Below, piece after piece: positions 57,515-64,000 of a stretch of DNA of 64,000 nucleotides; within the stretch, counting starts at the first letter, position 1; the number at the start of each line of letters is the position of its first letter. The DNA is taken from positions 50,972-114,971 of the forward strand of contig DDEQ01000020.1 in assembly GCA_002336105.1 (NCBI GenBank), read 5' to 3'. A program made the translations under genes and the position numbers. The notes beneath the pieces are model-generated. The model was not told the origin of the DNA. It ran no database searches and worked only from the letters and a program-made list of their open reading frames with translations. The DNA comes from Chthonomonas sp. UBA1950. GTDB taxonomy: Bacteria; Armatimonadota; Fimbriimonadia; Fimbriimonadales; Fimbriimonadaceae.

Positions 57515-58180
57515 ATGCGTTTTCTGATCGCCGCTACCACATTGTTCTGCGGTTTAGTCATGTCCTACGGACAGACCATCTGTATAGATCCCGGGCATCC
57601 ATCTGAAAACGGTGGCACGACGGGAAAGAAGATCACTGAGACCCGAGCAAATTGGGAAGTCGCCGTTCGGTTGAGAGACATTCTCAAATCAAAAGGTGTA
57701 AAGGTCGTTATGACCAAACAGTCAGAAAAGGAGAAGGTGGTCAATAAGCGACGAGCAGAAATCGCAAATGAATGTAAAGCAGACCTCATGATCCGTCTCC
57801 ACTGCGACGCAAACGATGGGAGAGGTTTTGCCGTTTATTACCCAACGGTCAAGGGGACCTCACAAGGCGTGACGGGTCCCAAAGACGAGGTTCTCAAATC
57901 GACCGAGCCAATAGCCAAGTCCTTTTATGAGTCGCTCGTTAACGCTCTCAACGGCACCATGAAGGCAAACGGCTTGATGAGCGACCTGAAGACTGCGGTT
58001 GGAAGTAAGCAAGGTGCCTTGACCGGTTCCATCTTTTCTGAAGTACCCGTCGTTCTCGTCGAAATGGTCAATCTGAAAGACGCTGAAGATGAAGCCTTTA
58101 TTCGTAGCAAGAAAGGTCAGCAAACCATCGCCGAGGCAATGGCAAAGGCTTGTTTGGATGCCTTGAAGAAACAGAACTGA
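57515..58180 (+). CDS. N-acetylmuramoyl-L-alanine amidase (Amidase_3), secreted
   Basis: Cleaves the bond between N-acetylmuramic acid and L-alanine in peptidoglycan. 221 residues: signal peptide (MRFLIAATTLFCGLVMSYG) then the Amidase_3 fold with zinc ligands H28 (CIDPGHPSENGG), E42 (KITETRANWEV) and H96 (MIRLHCDAND), and the catalytic glutamate E183 (VPVVLVEMVNL). No extra binding domain, so it resembles the bare catalytic core of AmiC/CwlC-type enzymes. Its stop overlaps the next start (TGATG). Confidence 0.94.
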   Translation: MRFLIAATTLFCGLVMSYGQTICIDPGHPSENGGTTGKKITETRANWEVAVRLRDILKSKGVKVVMTKQSEKEKVVNKRRAEIANECKADLMIRLHCDANDGRGFAVYYPTVKGTSQGVTGPKDEVLKSTEPIAKSFYESLVNALNGTMKANGLMSDLKTAVGSKQGALTGSIFSEVPVVLVEMVNLKDAEDEAFIRSKKGQQTIAEAMAKACLDALKKQN

Positions 58181-58509
58181 TGCCAGTTTACGAGTATCGT
58201 TGCGAAGATTGTGGGAAGAAATTCTCGGCTCTGGTGGGCATGACCGCAGAGCCTGACGACGAAAAGTGCCCAAAGTGTGGAAGCCACAACGCCAAGAAGT
58301 TGGTGAGTCGGTTCCAACGTTATCGAAACGAAGATGACCGCATTGACGAGATTGCGGATCGTCTTGAAGCCAGCGGCGACCCGGACGATCCGGGTGAAAT
58401 GCGCCAACTCATTCGAGAGATGGGCAAAGCGATGGATGAAGACGTATCGGACGAAATGGAGGAGCTATTCGAAGCCGATATGGCAGGTGACATTCCAGAC
58501 GACGAGTGA
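58180..58509 (+). CDS. FmdB-family zinc-ribbon protein
   Basis: 109 residues from ATG 58180, which overlaps the amidase stop. The N-terminal ribbon MPVYEYRCEDCGKKFSALVG and CPKCGSHNAKKLVSRF supplies four zinc cysteines. The C-terminal half is very acidic (DRLEASGDPDDPGEM, DEDVSDEMEELFEADMAGD). The family is widespread and named after a putative regulator of formamidase; its real function is unclear. Confidence 0.9.
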   Translation: MPVYEYRCEDCGKKFSALVGMTAEPDDEKCPKCGSHNAKKLVSRFQRYRNEDDRIDEIADRLEASGDPDDPGEMRQLIREMGKAMDEDVSDEMEELFEADMAGDIPDDE

Positions 58510-58675
58510 TCTCTTCACCCTCTTTCGGGTTTGCCTTCATGGTTCTAGGCTAAGGCTATCGACAGGGAGTAGCGATGGTGCCGACTCGGAGATGATTTGG
58601 CGGTCAGCATGTATCGCCTTGCTAAGCCCAAATTGTTACGAACAAACGCTAAACGGTCTCGTAGAATGGCGTGAT

Positions 58676-59491
58676 ATGCTCGCTTTGCTCGCTGCGGTAG
58701 TTACTCATCAGCACGCTTCCTGCTGTGACCCGATGGCAGTTTTTGCCTCTGACCCTGATTTCGTGGCTTCCCATCTCGCACCAGAGCCATTTGCATTTGC
58801 TCCGCTCACTGGAAAAACGGTGACAATTCCGATTAGTGGGGAAGCCAAGGCATCTGGCTATTTCATCCCTTCGAAAGATAGTTCGGTTGCCATCGTCATG
58901 GTTCATGAGTGGTGGGGACTCAACGACCATATCAAGAAGGAAGCTGAGGATCTTGCCTCTGAAACGGGATATGGCGTCCTCGCGCTCGATATGTACGACG
59001 GAAAGTTGGCTACGGACGCAAAAGAGGCTGGCAAACTAATGGGAGGAGTCAATGTTGAACGGTGTGGCAAGATCGTTAAGTCAGCAGTTCATGGACTTAA
59101 AGTTGGTGGTTTCGGCAAGAGATACAGCAAACTCGGATCGATTGGTTGGTGCTTCGGCGGAGGCTGGTCTTTCCAGACTGCTTTCCAGTCTCCAGGATCT
59201 GTTCAGGCTTGCGTGATCTATTACGGTATGCCTGAGACCGATGCATCCAAGCTAAAGGGTTACAAAACTCCAACCCTCATGATTTGGGGAAAGAAGGATA
59301 AGTGGATTAACGCAGGCGTGGTGACTTCCTTCACCAAAGCAATGACGGCTAACAAGGTCTGGTTGAAAACTCTCGCCTACGATGACGATCATGCGTTTGC
59401 GAACCCAAGAAACCCGAAGTATGATTCCAAAGCATCTGCCGACGCCCATGCAAATGTGCTGAGGTTCTACTCAAAATATCTTGGCAAGTGA
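58676..59491 (+). CDS. Dienelactone-hydrolase-family protein, exported
   Basis: 271 residues from ATG 58676. The long upstream frame is a shadow of the zinc-ribbon gene, and this ATG begins a signal-like MLALLAAVVTHQHASC. Alpha/beta-hydrolase core: VAIVMVHEWWGLNDHIKKEA, YGVLALDMYDG, nucleophile C159 in SIGWCFGGGWS, D208 in MIWGKKDKW and H239 in YDDDHAFANP, the Cys-Asp-His triad of dienelactone hydrolases. Natural substrate unknown. The stop overlaps the next GTG (GTGA). Confidence 0.92.
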   Translation: MLALLAAVVTHQHASCCDPMAVFASDPDFVASHLAPEPFAFAPLTGKTVTIPISGEAKASGYFIPSKDSSVAIVMVHEWWGLNDHIKKEAEDLASETGYGVLALDMYDGKLATDAKEAGKLMGGVNVERCGKIVKSAVHGLKVGGFGKRYSKLGSIGWCFGGGWSFQTAFQSPGSVQACVIYYGMPETDASKLKGYKTPTLMIWGKKDKWINAGVVTSFTKAMTANKVWLKTLAYDDDHAFANPRNPKYDSKASADAHANVLRFYSKYLGK

Positions 59492-60264
59492 TCGAGAAAC
59501 TCCCACTGAGGCGGCTTCTAGATGTCAGGGATGCTGAAGCCGCCCGAATAAAGCCGATCTTCGAATCCGTCAATATTCCTTTTTCGGAGTTGGCGAGTCG
59601 AACTCACGAGTTGCCCGCCAAGCACGTGCCAATCATCGTCGCTTCTGGACCATCAGACTCGGAGGCGGCTCAGTTTTTGACTGACCTTGGTTGGCAGGTT
59701 ATGGTTTCCCCTAACTACCGGTTTGCGGAGTCAGGTATCGGGAGGTTGTGGGAACCGAATCCTTTAGTTGAAACGCTGAGAAGCCCGCGTATGGATGCAA
59801 AAGCAGTCGATCTTGGGGCGGGAACTGGACGTGAATCGGTCTACTTGGCTTCACAAGGGTGGCAAGTCACCGCGATTGACAACCTGTCGGAAAACCCAGA
59901 ACGAGGAACCGTTTTGCAGTCTCGTTATGCTCCTGATTCACCTCTCGTGAAGTGGGTTACTCTTGATCTACCTTCGCTAGAGTTAGTAGATCATATTGCA
60001 GAGGTGAGCCTACTAACGATGTTCTTTTATTGGGATGTCGATGTGTTCTTGTCATCCGTTAGGCATCTTCATTCGCAGGCGATGATCCTCGTCGAGGTGT
60101 TCAACGAAGTTCATCACGATAAAACTGGAAAACCTAAGAATGAGTCTGCCTTTGTCAAGCTGGGTGAGCTTAAGAAAATAGCAAATGGCCTAGAAATTCT
60201 CCACTATGAAGAAGGAGAACTTCGAGGCCGGAATACGACACGAATGATCGCGCGAACCCCTTAG
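59488..60264 (+). CDS. Rhodanese-like / SAM-methyltransferase fusion
   Basis: 258 residues from GTG 59488. Residues about 1-95 follow the rhodanese pattern (LRRLLDVRDAEAARIKPI, VNIPFSELASRTHELP, AQFLTDLGWQVMV). However, the active-site loop reads IIVASGPSDSEAA, without the catalytic cysteine. Residues about 100-258 are a class I methyltransferase (AVDLGAGTGRESVYLASQGW, VTAIDNL, LTMFFYWDVDVFLSSVRHL), similar to TehB-type enzymes. Substrate unknown. The dead rhodanese part may only bind a partner or anion. Confidence 0.85.
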   Translation: MIEKLPLRRLLDVRDAEAARIKPIFESVNIPFSELASRTHELPAKHVPIIVASGPSDSEAAQFLTDLGWQVMVSPNYRFAESGIGRLWEPNPLVETLRSPRMDAKAVDLGAGTGRESVYLASQGWQVTAIDNLSENPERGTVLQSRYAPDSPLVKWVTLDLPSLELVDHIAEVSLLTMFFYWDVDVFLSSVRHLHSQAMILVEVFNEVHHDKTGKPKNESAFVKLGELKKIANGLEILHYEEGELRGRNTTRMIARTP

Positions 60265-60881
60265 GCTTTGGCGACTTTGATGGTTCCGCGCTCAGTCGTC
60301 GCGTAAGTCAATCCTGCCGCTTTGGTGATTTTATCGAGGGCATATTTGACCGACGTTTTGACGAGAAATGCGTCGAGTTTGACCGTAGGCACATTCTCGT
60401 TAATCTCGATTGGAACTTTCGCCATTTTTGAAATTTCGCCAAGAACGGTTTTAACTTCAGCCTTTTTTAATCGAAGCGTAACCTTTCGAGACATCACTTC
60501 CCACATCGGCGGTCCTTGCGGCTTTGGTTCTGCGGCTGCCGGTTTCTGTGCCTCGAAAGGTTTGGATGCCGGGGCTGAGATTGTTTTGGGCTTTGCCTTG
60601 GTGATAAAAATAACTCCATCGCGAAGGTCAGCTTCAAGGTTAGCCTGCTCGCAAATGATTCGCAGGGCTTTGTCGTAAGGTGCGTCGTTCAGCGACAAAT
60701 ACAGCGCAAAGTGTAAGTTGGGCTGAATAACGAACGACTTTTTTGCTTGAGTAAAGACATCTGCAAGAACGCCATTCACATCGCTACCGCGTGCGTTTAT
60801 ATTGATCAGAATTGGATTGCTCTGTGCAGAAACAATCGCGAGCGAACAAGCGACTACGAGAGTTGAGATTGCTTTCTTCAT
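60261..60881 (-). CDS. Exported protein with two secretin/TonB short N-terminal (STN)-like domains
   Basis: 206 residues. Signal peptide MKKAISTLVVACSLAIVSAQ. A first STN-like unit (ININARGSDVNGVLADVFTQ, LYLSLNDAPYDKALRIICEQ) and a second (KVTLRLKKAEVKTVLGEISK, VKYALDKITKAAGLTYATTE) are joined by an Ala/Pro/Lys linker. Such domains occur at the N-terminus of secretins and TonB receptors, but here no pore follows. It may be a periplasmic adaptor or part of an envelope complex with the two genes upstream. Confidence 0.82.
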   Translation of the reverse strand: MKKAISTLVVACSLAIVSAQSNPILININARGSDVNGVLADVFTQAKKSFVIQPNLHFALYLSLNDAPYDKALRIICEQANLEADLRDGVIFITKAKPKTISAPASKPFEAQKPAAAEPKPQGPPMWEVMSRKVTLRLKKAEVKTVLGEISKMAKVPIEINENVPTVKLDAFLVKTSVKYALDKITKAAGLTYATTERGTIKVAKA

Positions 60882-60891
60882 TTGATTGCCC

Positions 60892-61707
60892 CTACTTATA
60901 AATCTTCACAAAACCAGTACCGGCTTTGAGGTGTCGTGGTTTTCGTTTCGCAACGTGCTTTGTCTTCTTGTGAACTGGCTTGGTAGTTATTGCGACAGGT
61001 TTTGCTTTAGGGGGAACTGGCTTTGCAACTGGTGCTGGAGTTTGGGCCGGCTTCTGTGGCAGAGGTTTAGTCTCCGTTGCCGTAGTTTCCTTAAGCTGAG
61101 GCTGCTTGCTGGTTTCGCTTGGAGTTGGTTTCGTAACAACGCTCGAAGTCGAGGGAGTTGGTTTCGCTACCGGCTCGGTAACTGGCTTCGGCTCCTCTTT
61201 CTTTGGCGTCGCTGTCGGCCTTGCCGGAACCGCCTTTACAACCGGCTTCGTCTCAAATAACTTATCCGAGGTTTGACCCATCGGCAGCATTCCAGATTTG
61301 GCGATAAAGCTCATCGCGGTCAAGACGCCTGCAAGGCCCAGCATCATCAGAATGGGCTTTGTAAGAATAGGTTCCTTGGGTTTTGCCCCTTTTGCCGCGG
61401 CGATTTGACGGGTCAGCTCTTCAGAGGCTGAAAACCTTTCCGCTTCGGCTGCTTTTCGAAGTGCTTCGGCCACAGGATTCTTGGCTTCGACAGGAGCCGA
61501 GACTACCGCCTTGGCAACGACTTTTTCTTCGCCACCGAGCATAGACTGCAACGCAGCTTTTCGCTCGGTTAGTCCTGTGCGGCAACTTGGGCATTCGGCT
61601 ATGTGTGCCTCAAGCTGCTTCAGGGTTTCGGGTGAAAGAGCTTCACCCCCAAGATAGCGACCGATTTGGTTCGTCGCAATCTGACACTCGATGTTTCGAA
61701 CGGGCAT
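60892..61707 (-). CDS. zf-HC2 anti-sigma-like membrane protein
   Basis: 271 residues from ATG 61707 (AGAGG 10 nt upstream). The N-terminal zinc-binding HCC motif is in LEAHIAECPSCRTGL, with an upstream Cys in NIECQIATNQ. A helical linker, one membrane segment (ILMMLGLAGVLTAMSFIA) and a long Pro/Lys/Thr/Ala-rich periplasmic tail follow, ending in a basic stretch (HKKTKHVAKRKPRHLKAGTG). This is the layout of anti-sigma factors for ECF sigma factors, but no sigma gene is adjacent. It lies 10 nt upstream of the STN-domain gene. Confidence 0.85.
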   Translation of the reverse strand: MPVRNIECQIATNQIGRYLGGEALSPETLKQLEAHIAECPSCRTGLTERKAALQSMLGGEEKVVAKAVVSAPVEAKNPVAEALRKAAEAERFSASEELTRQIAAAKGAKPKEPILTKPILMMLGLAGVLTAMSFIAKSGMLPMGQTSDKLFETKPVVKAVPARPTATPKKEEPKPVTEPVAKPTPSTSSVVTKPTPSETSKQPQLKETTATETKPLPQKPAQTPAPVAKPVPPKAKPVAITTKPVHKKTKHVAKRKPRHLKAGTGFVKIYK

Positions 61708-61790
61708 TCCTGACAATCCTCTTTAGGTTTTTGGCCCGCATAAGTGCTGGCCCTAGTAGGGTTGTCGGGTGATGCCCAAATTTCTTTAGG

Positions 61791-62537
61791 TTATCGAATG
61801 ATAAAGATTTTTGGATCAATCGGCTGATCTAATTTAAGCGTCGAGTCCCAGGTGCTGTTAACGTTAAACTCCTGCACCTTGCCCTTTCCAGAGTTAAACG
61901 ACATGGCTTGAGAGACCACGTATCGTTTGATCGAGTAATCCTTTGTAATATAAATCTTGTAGGTTCCTGTCGCCGCAGACAGCTTATTGGCTCGCCAACT
62001 ACCTTCGATGACATCGCATTCGTCGCCTCCGACGTTTGCCTTTGGACCGTTCTTTATCGACACAAAAGTTGCCGTTAGATCTTCAAGGAGCGGGCGAGCG
62101 GCAATAGCGATGTCGATAATTGGACTTCGATCCACCGTTGTAGCCTGAAATGCATGAAATGCTTCATAGGTAGCGTCTCCTTCTACCCCGGTGACTTTTT
62201 CTAGTAACCGCTTTTGTTGAATCACGTCCTCAGGAGTGTCATAGGCAAATGACGAACCGTCTGATACTAACAATACAGTGCGCGGCTCAGAGCTATTTCT
62301 AACTTGGTTGAGATAGATCCAGCCTGGCCGTTTCATCGCTAGTTTGCTTACGACGCTAATTTTCGCAGTCATCGCCGTTTGGGTTAGAGTAACGGTTCCG
62401 GAAATGCTTTTTCCCGAAGCGTAATGCTCAAAGACTTTCGAGATCTTTGTGCTAGCCTTTTCTTCCGTCGAAGTCTGCGCGGCTAAGGATGGAGTCTGCA
62501 GGATAAGGGAGGCGGCTACCATTGTCGTAAGCATCAT
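61791..62537 (-). CDS. LolA/DUF2092-like periplasmic protein
   Basis: 248 residues. Signal peptide MMLTTMVAASLILQTPSLAAQ. The rest is a LolA-type half-barrel (SISGTVTLTQTAMTAKISVV, LAMKRPGWIYLNQVRNS, VLLVSDGSSFAYDTPEDV, GTYKIYITKDYSIKRYVVSQ, VNSTWDSTLKLDQPIDPKIF). Probably carries or senses a lipid or lipoprotein in the periplasm. It starts 3 nt after pduO and precedes the anti-sigma-like gene on the same strand. Confidence 0.82.
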   Translation of the reverse strand: MMLTTMVAASLILQTPSLAAQTSTEEKASTKISKVFEHYASGKSISGTVTLTQTAMTAKISVVSKLAMKRPGWIYLNQVRNSSEPRTVLLVSDGSSFAYDTPEDVIQQKRLLEKVTGVEGDATYEAFHAFQATTVDRSPIIDIAIAARPLLEDLTATFVSIKNGPKANVGGDECDVIEGSWRANKLSAATGTYKIYITKDYSIKRYVVSQAMSFNSGKGKVQEFNVNSTWDSTLKLDQPIDPKIFIIR

Positions 62538-62540
62538 TGT

Positions 62541-63089
62541 TTAGTCCTCGATTCTTCTCCAAGGCAAATCTTCGACGTTTGAGAGTGCGTTTGCGGTTCG
62601 CGAAGCAGTAAAAAGCCAATCGCTCAAGCGGTTTATAAAAGTGAGTACCGGGGTTCGAACCGGTTGTAATTCGTGAAGGGCTTGAATTGATCGCTCTACT
62701 CTTCGACAGACTGCGCGTGCGTGATGAAGGTGTGCAGCAAGGTGACTTCCGCCCGGCAAGATGAAGTTCTTGAGCGGTTTCAGTTCTGCCGTTTGCTCAT
62801 CTATTGAGATTTCAAGAAAGCGTGTGTGTTGTTCCTTTAGCGCTTCGTATTGCCATTCACCATTGGGGTCCGAAGCCATTTCGGCGCCTAAGTCGAAAAG
62901 CAGGTTCTGCACTTTTTCGAGGGTTGGATCGAGCGGCGTGCCTAGGGAATGTAGGCGAGCAATTCCAATGATTGCGTTTAGCTCATCGACTTCTCCGACG
63001 GCATGAATTCGTGGACTTGATTTTGAGATTCGCCCGCCACTGACAAGACCTGTTTGACCGGAGTCACCGGTCCTTGTGTAAATTCTCAC
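62541..63089 (-). CDS. pduO: ATP:cob(I)alamin adenosyltransferase, PduO type
   Basis: Makes adenosylcobalamin from ATP and cob(I)alamin. 182 residues from GTG 63089, which overlaps the upstream stop (GTGA) and has AAGGA in front. It gives the family start RIYTRTGDSGQTGLVSGGRI. The longer frame to 63179 overlaps the glycosyltransferase. ATP and cobalamin motifs: KSSPRIHAVGEVDELNAIIG, LFDLGAEMAS, FILPGGSHLAAHLHHARAVCRRVER and LTFINRLSDWLFTASR. Its product is the cofactor of NrdJ encoded at 28463. Confidence 0.96.
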   Translation of the reverse strand: MRIYTRTGDSGQTGLVSGGRISKSSPRIHAVGEVDELNAIIGIARLHSLGTPLDPTLEKVQNLLFDLGAEMASDPNGEWQYEALKEQHTRFLEISIDEQTAELKPLKNFILPGGSHLAAHLHHARAVCRRVERSIQALHELQPVRTPVLTFINRLSDWLFTASRTANALSNVEDLPWRRIED

Positions 63090-63838
63090 TTCTTTTCCTT
63101 TAACACCAATGCGACAAATCGGGGCAACAGCATCACCTTGCTGATCTTCTTTGGGTTTTGGAGGAGGCGCCAAAGCCATTCCAACTTCATCTTTTGGAAA
63201 GTAATAGGGGCACGTTTGACTCTTCCACTAAAAACATCAAAAGATCCACCCACACCAAGAGCCACTTTTGAGCCGATAATTGCTTGAGTCGCCCGAATGA
63301 ATTTCTCCTGGCGCGGAATCCCCATAGCGACGAAGAGCACATCTGGTTTTGTTTGAGCGATCTCTTTCGCTACTTCCAAGTCTTTATCAGCGGGGAAGTA
63401 GCCGTGACGAGTTCCAACAATATTGCATCCTGGGTGACGTTCCCGCATCTTTTCAGCGGCTTCATCCGCGATTCCTGGTGCCGCACCAGCAAAGTAAATG
63501 CGCCAACCGGTTTCAACACTCTTTTTGCAAACCTGATCGACAATATCGACTCCGCTCACTCGTTCTGGAAGCTCTTGTCCTGAGCGTTTGGCTGCCCACA
63601 GCACTCCAACGCTGTCGGGTGTTATAAGATCCGCCGTTAGATAGAGCTCTTTCAGGTCTTGATCGGTTTGCGCCTGAACAAGTCCACTAGCGTCGGCAGT
63701 GATGATCAAGTGAGGCTGTCCAGAATGGATGAACTCCGTGATTCGGGAGAGACATCGTTCCATTGTTACAACGTCAATGGGCAGACCTAGAATGTGCACG
63801 CGCCCTGCATTCGTATCGTTTGCGACCGCTCGCGACAT
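63086..63838 (-). CDS. WecG/TagA/CpsF-family glycosyltransferase
   Basis: 250 residues from ATG 63838 (a TTG two codons earlier is possible). VHILGLPIDVVTMERCLSRI, LIITADASGLVQAQ, LTADLITPDSVGVLWAAKRSG, WRIYFAGAAPGIADEAAEKM, YFPADKDLEVAKEIAQTKPD, VLFVAMGIPRQEKFI and VALGVGGSFDVFSGRVKRAP are the GT26 family motifs. It would add a ManNAc(A)-type or similar sugar to a lipid-linked precursor for a surface polysaccharide. It heads a minus-strand chain with pduO and the LolA-like gene. Confidence 0.94.
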   Translation of the reverse strand: MSRAVANDTNAGRVHILGLPIDVVTMERCLSRITEFIHSGQPHLIITADASGLVQAQTDQDLKELYLTADLITPDSVGVLWAAKRSGQELPERVSGVDIVDQVCKKSVETGWRIYFAGAAPGIADEAAEKMRERHPGCNIVGTRHGYFPADKDLEVAKEIAQTKPDVLFVAMGIPRQEKFIRATQAIIGSKVALGVGGSFDVFSGRVKRAPITFQKMKLEWLWRLLQNPKKISKVMLLPRFVALVLKEKK

Positions 63839-63887
63839 AGGCAACGATTTTACCTAGCGACGGCAAGCGGCGCACCAAACGATAACG

Positions 63888-64000
63888 ATGGATCTTTTTA
63901 GTGGAGATGCCACTCTAGGGTTGCGACTTCTTTCGAGAACAGAAACGAGCATCCTGTTGAGCCTTATAGATGCCTTGATCGACTGGATTCGAGTCTATGA
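63888..64000 (+). CDS. Possible 5' end of a gene cut by the window edge
   Basis: An open frame from ATG 63888 to the edge reads MDLFSGDATLGLRLLSRTET then SILLSLIDALIDWIRVY, divergent from the glycosyltransferase. There is no clear ribosome binding site. The opposite strand also has a frame entering from the right (DSNPVDQGIYKAQQDARFC, stop at 63916-63918). Only one of the two can be the main gene, and 113 bp is too little to decide. Confidence 0.3.
   Translation, partial: MDLFSGDATLGLRLLSRTETSILLSLIDALIDWIRVY

Noticed and set aside
58334..58675. Long N-terminal extension of the dienelactone hydrolase frame
   Set aside because: It overlaps the zinc-ribbon gene in another frame and has shadow-like composition; ATG 58676 starts a signal peptide.
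63090..63179. Longer PduO start overlapping the glycosyltransferase
   Set aside because: GTG 63089 with its ribosome binding site and GTGA overlap gives the normal family N-terminus.

Overview
The window looks like chromosomal DNA of a Gram-negative member of the Armatimonadota, probably close to Fimbriimonas. The signs are three type-IV-prepilin-like genes with the stereotyped leader FTLIELLVVIAIIAILAAIL...FPVFAQAK, a strong preference for CGA arginine codons, a PafA/Dop-family (pupylation-type) gene in a non-actinobacterium, and a B12-dependent ribonucleotide reductase. This placement is inferred from protein style only. No rRNA, tRNA, CRISPR array or intact insertion sequence was recognised.

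Layout. Positions 1-2204 hold dxs (running off the left edge), a small response regulator and rpsO. Positions 2276-6867 form glycan-type locus 1: a large secreted glycosidase-like protein, a small lipoprotein and a pseudopilin, divergent from a GntR/LacI-type regulator. Positions 7048-15713 are housekeeping (pnp, pyk, an M28 peptidase, a membrane-anchored EEP-family protein, guaB). Positions 15758-21558 form glycan-type locus 2: a GH5 gene divergent from a five-gene chain (regulator, pseudopilin, lipoprotein, TIM-barrel glycosidase, GH28-like) in which every junction has overlapping stop and start codons. Positions 21560-26261 carry pafA/dop, a cyclophilin, a META-domain protein and tuf. Positions 26262-28459 form a small accessory island with an Mrr-type restriction enzyme and a broken HEPN-like gene. 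Positions 28463-32947 are nrdJ-nrdR with paired NrdR boxes.

Positions 33081-45021 hold a secreted pilin-tail protein, an ABC exporter operon with a TPR membrane protein, pentose-phosphate genes (rpiB, tkt, tal), a DUF2207 protein and a GNAT/PIG-L pair. Positions 45034-46318 hold a third pseudopilin-lipoprotein pair without an adjacent regulator. Positions 46496-64000 hold a coupled response regulator/C45 hydrolase, an MFS-HEAT fusion, ribH, a CheW protein, ppx, mnmG, a GH13 amylase, an amidase, an FmdB zinc ribbon, a dienelactone hydrolase, a rhodanese-methyltransferase fusion, a cell-envelope group (STN protein, zinc-finger anti-sigma-like protein, LolA-like protein), the cobalamin adenosyltransferase pduO and a WecG/TagA glycosyltransferase.

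The most interesting theme is the repeated module of pseudopilin plus tiny lipoprotein, twice joined to a GntR-LacI sensor and carbohydrate-active enzymes. It may be a sugar-responsive surface system comparable in logic, but not in components, to Bacteroidetes polysaccharide utilisation loci. A second theme is commitment to cobalamin: class II ribonucleotide reductase under NrdR control, plus an adenosyltransferase.
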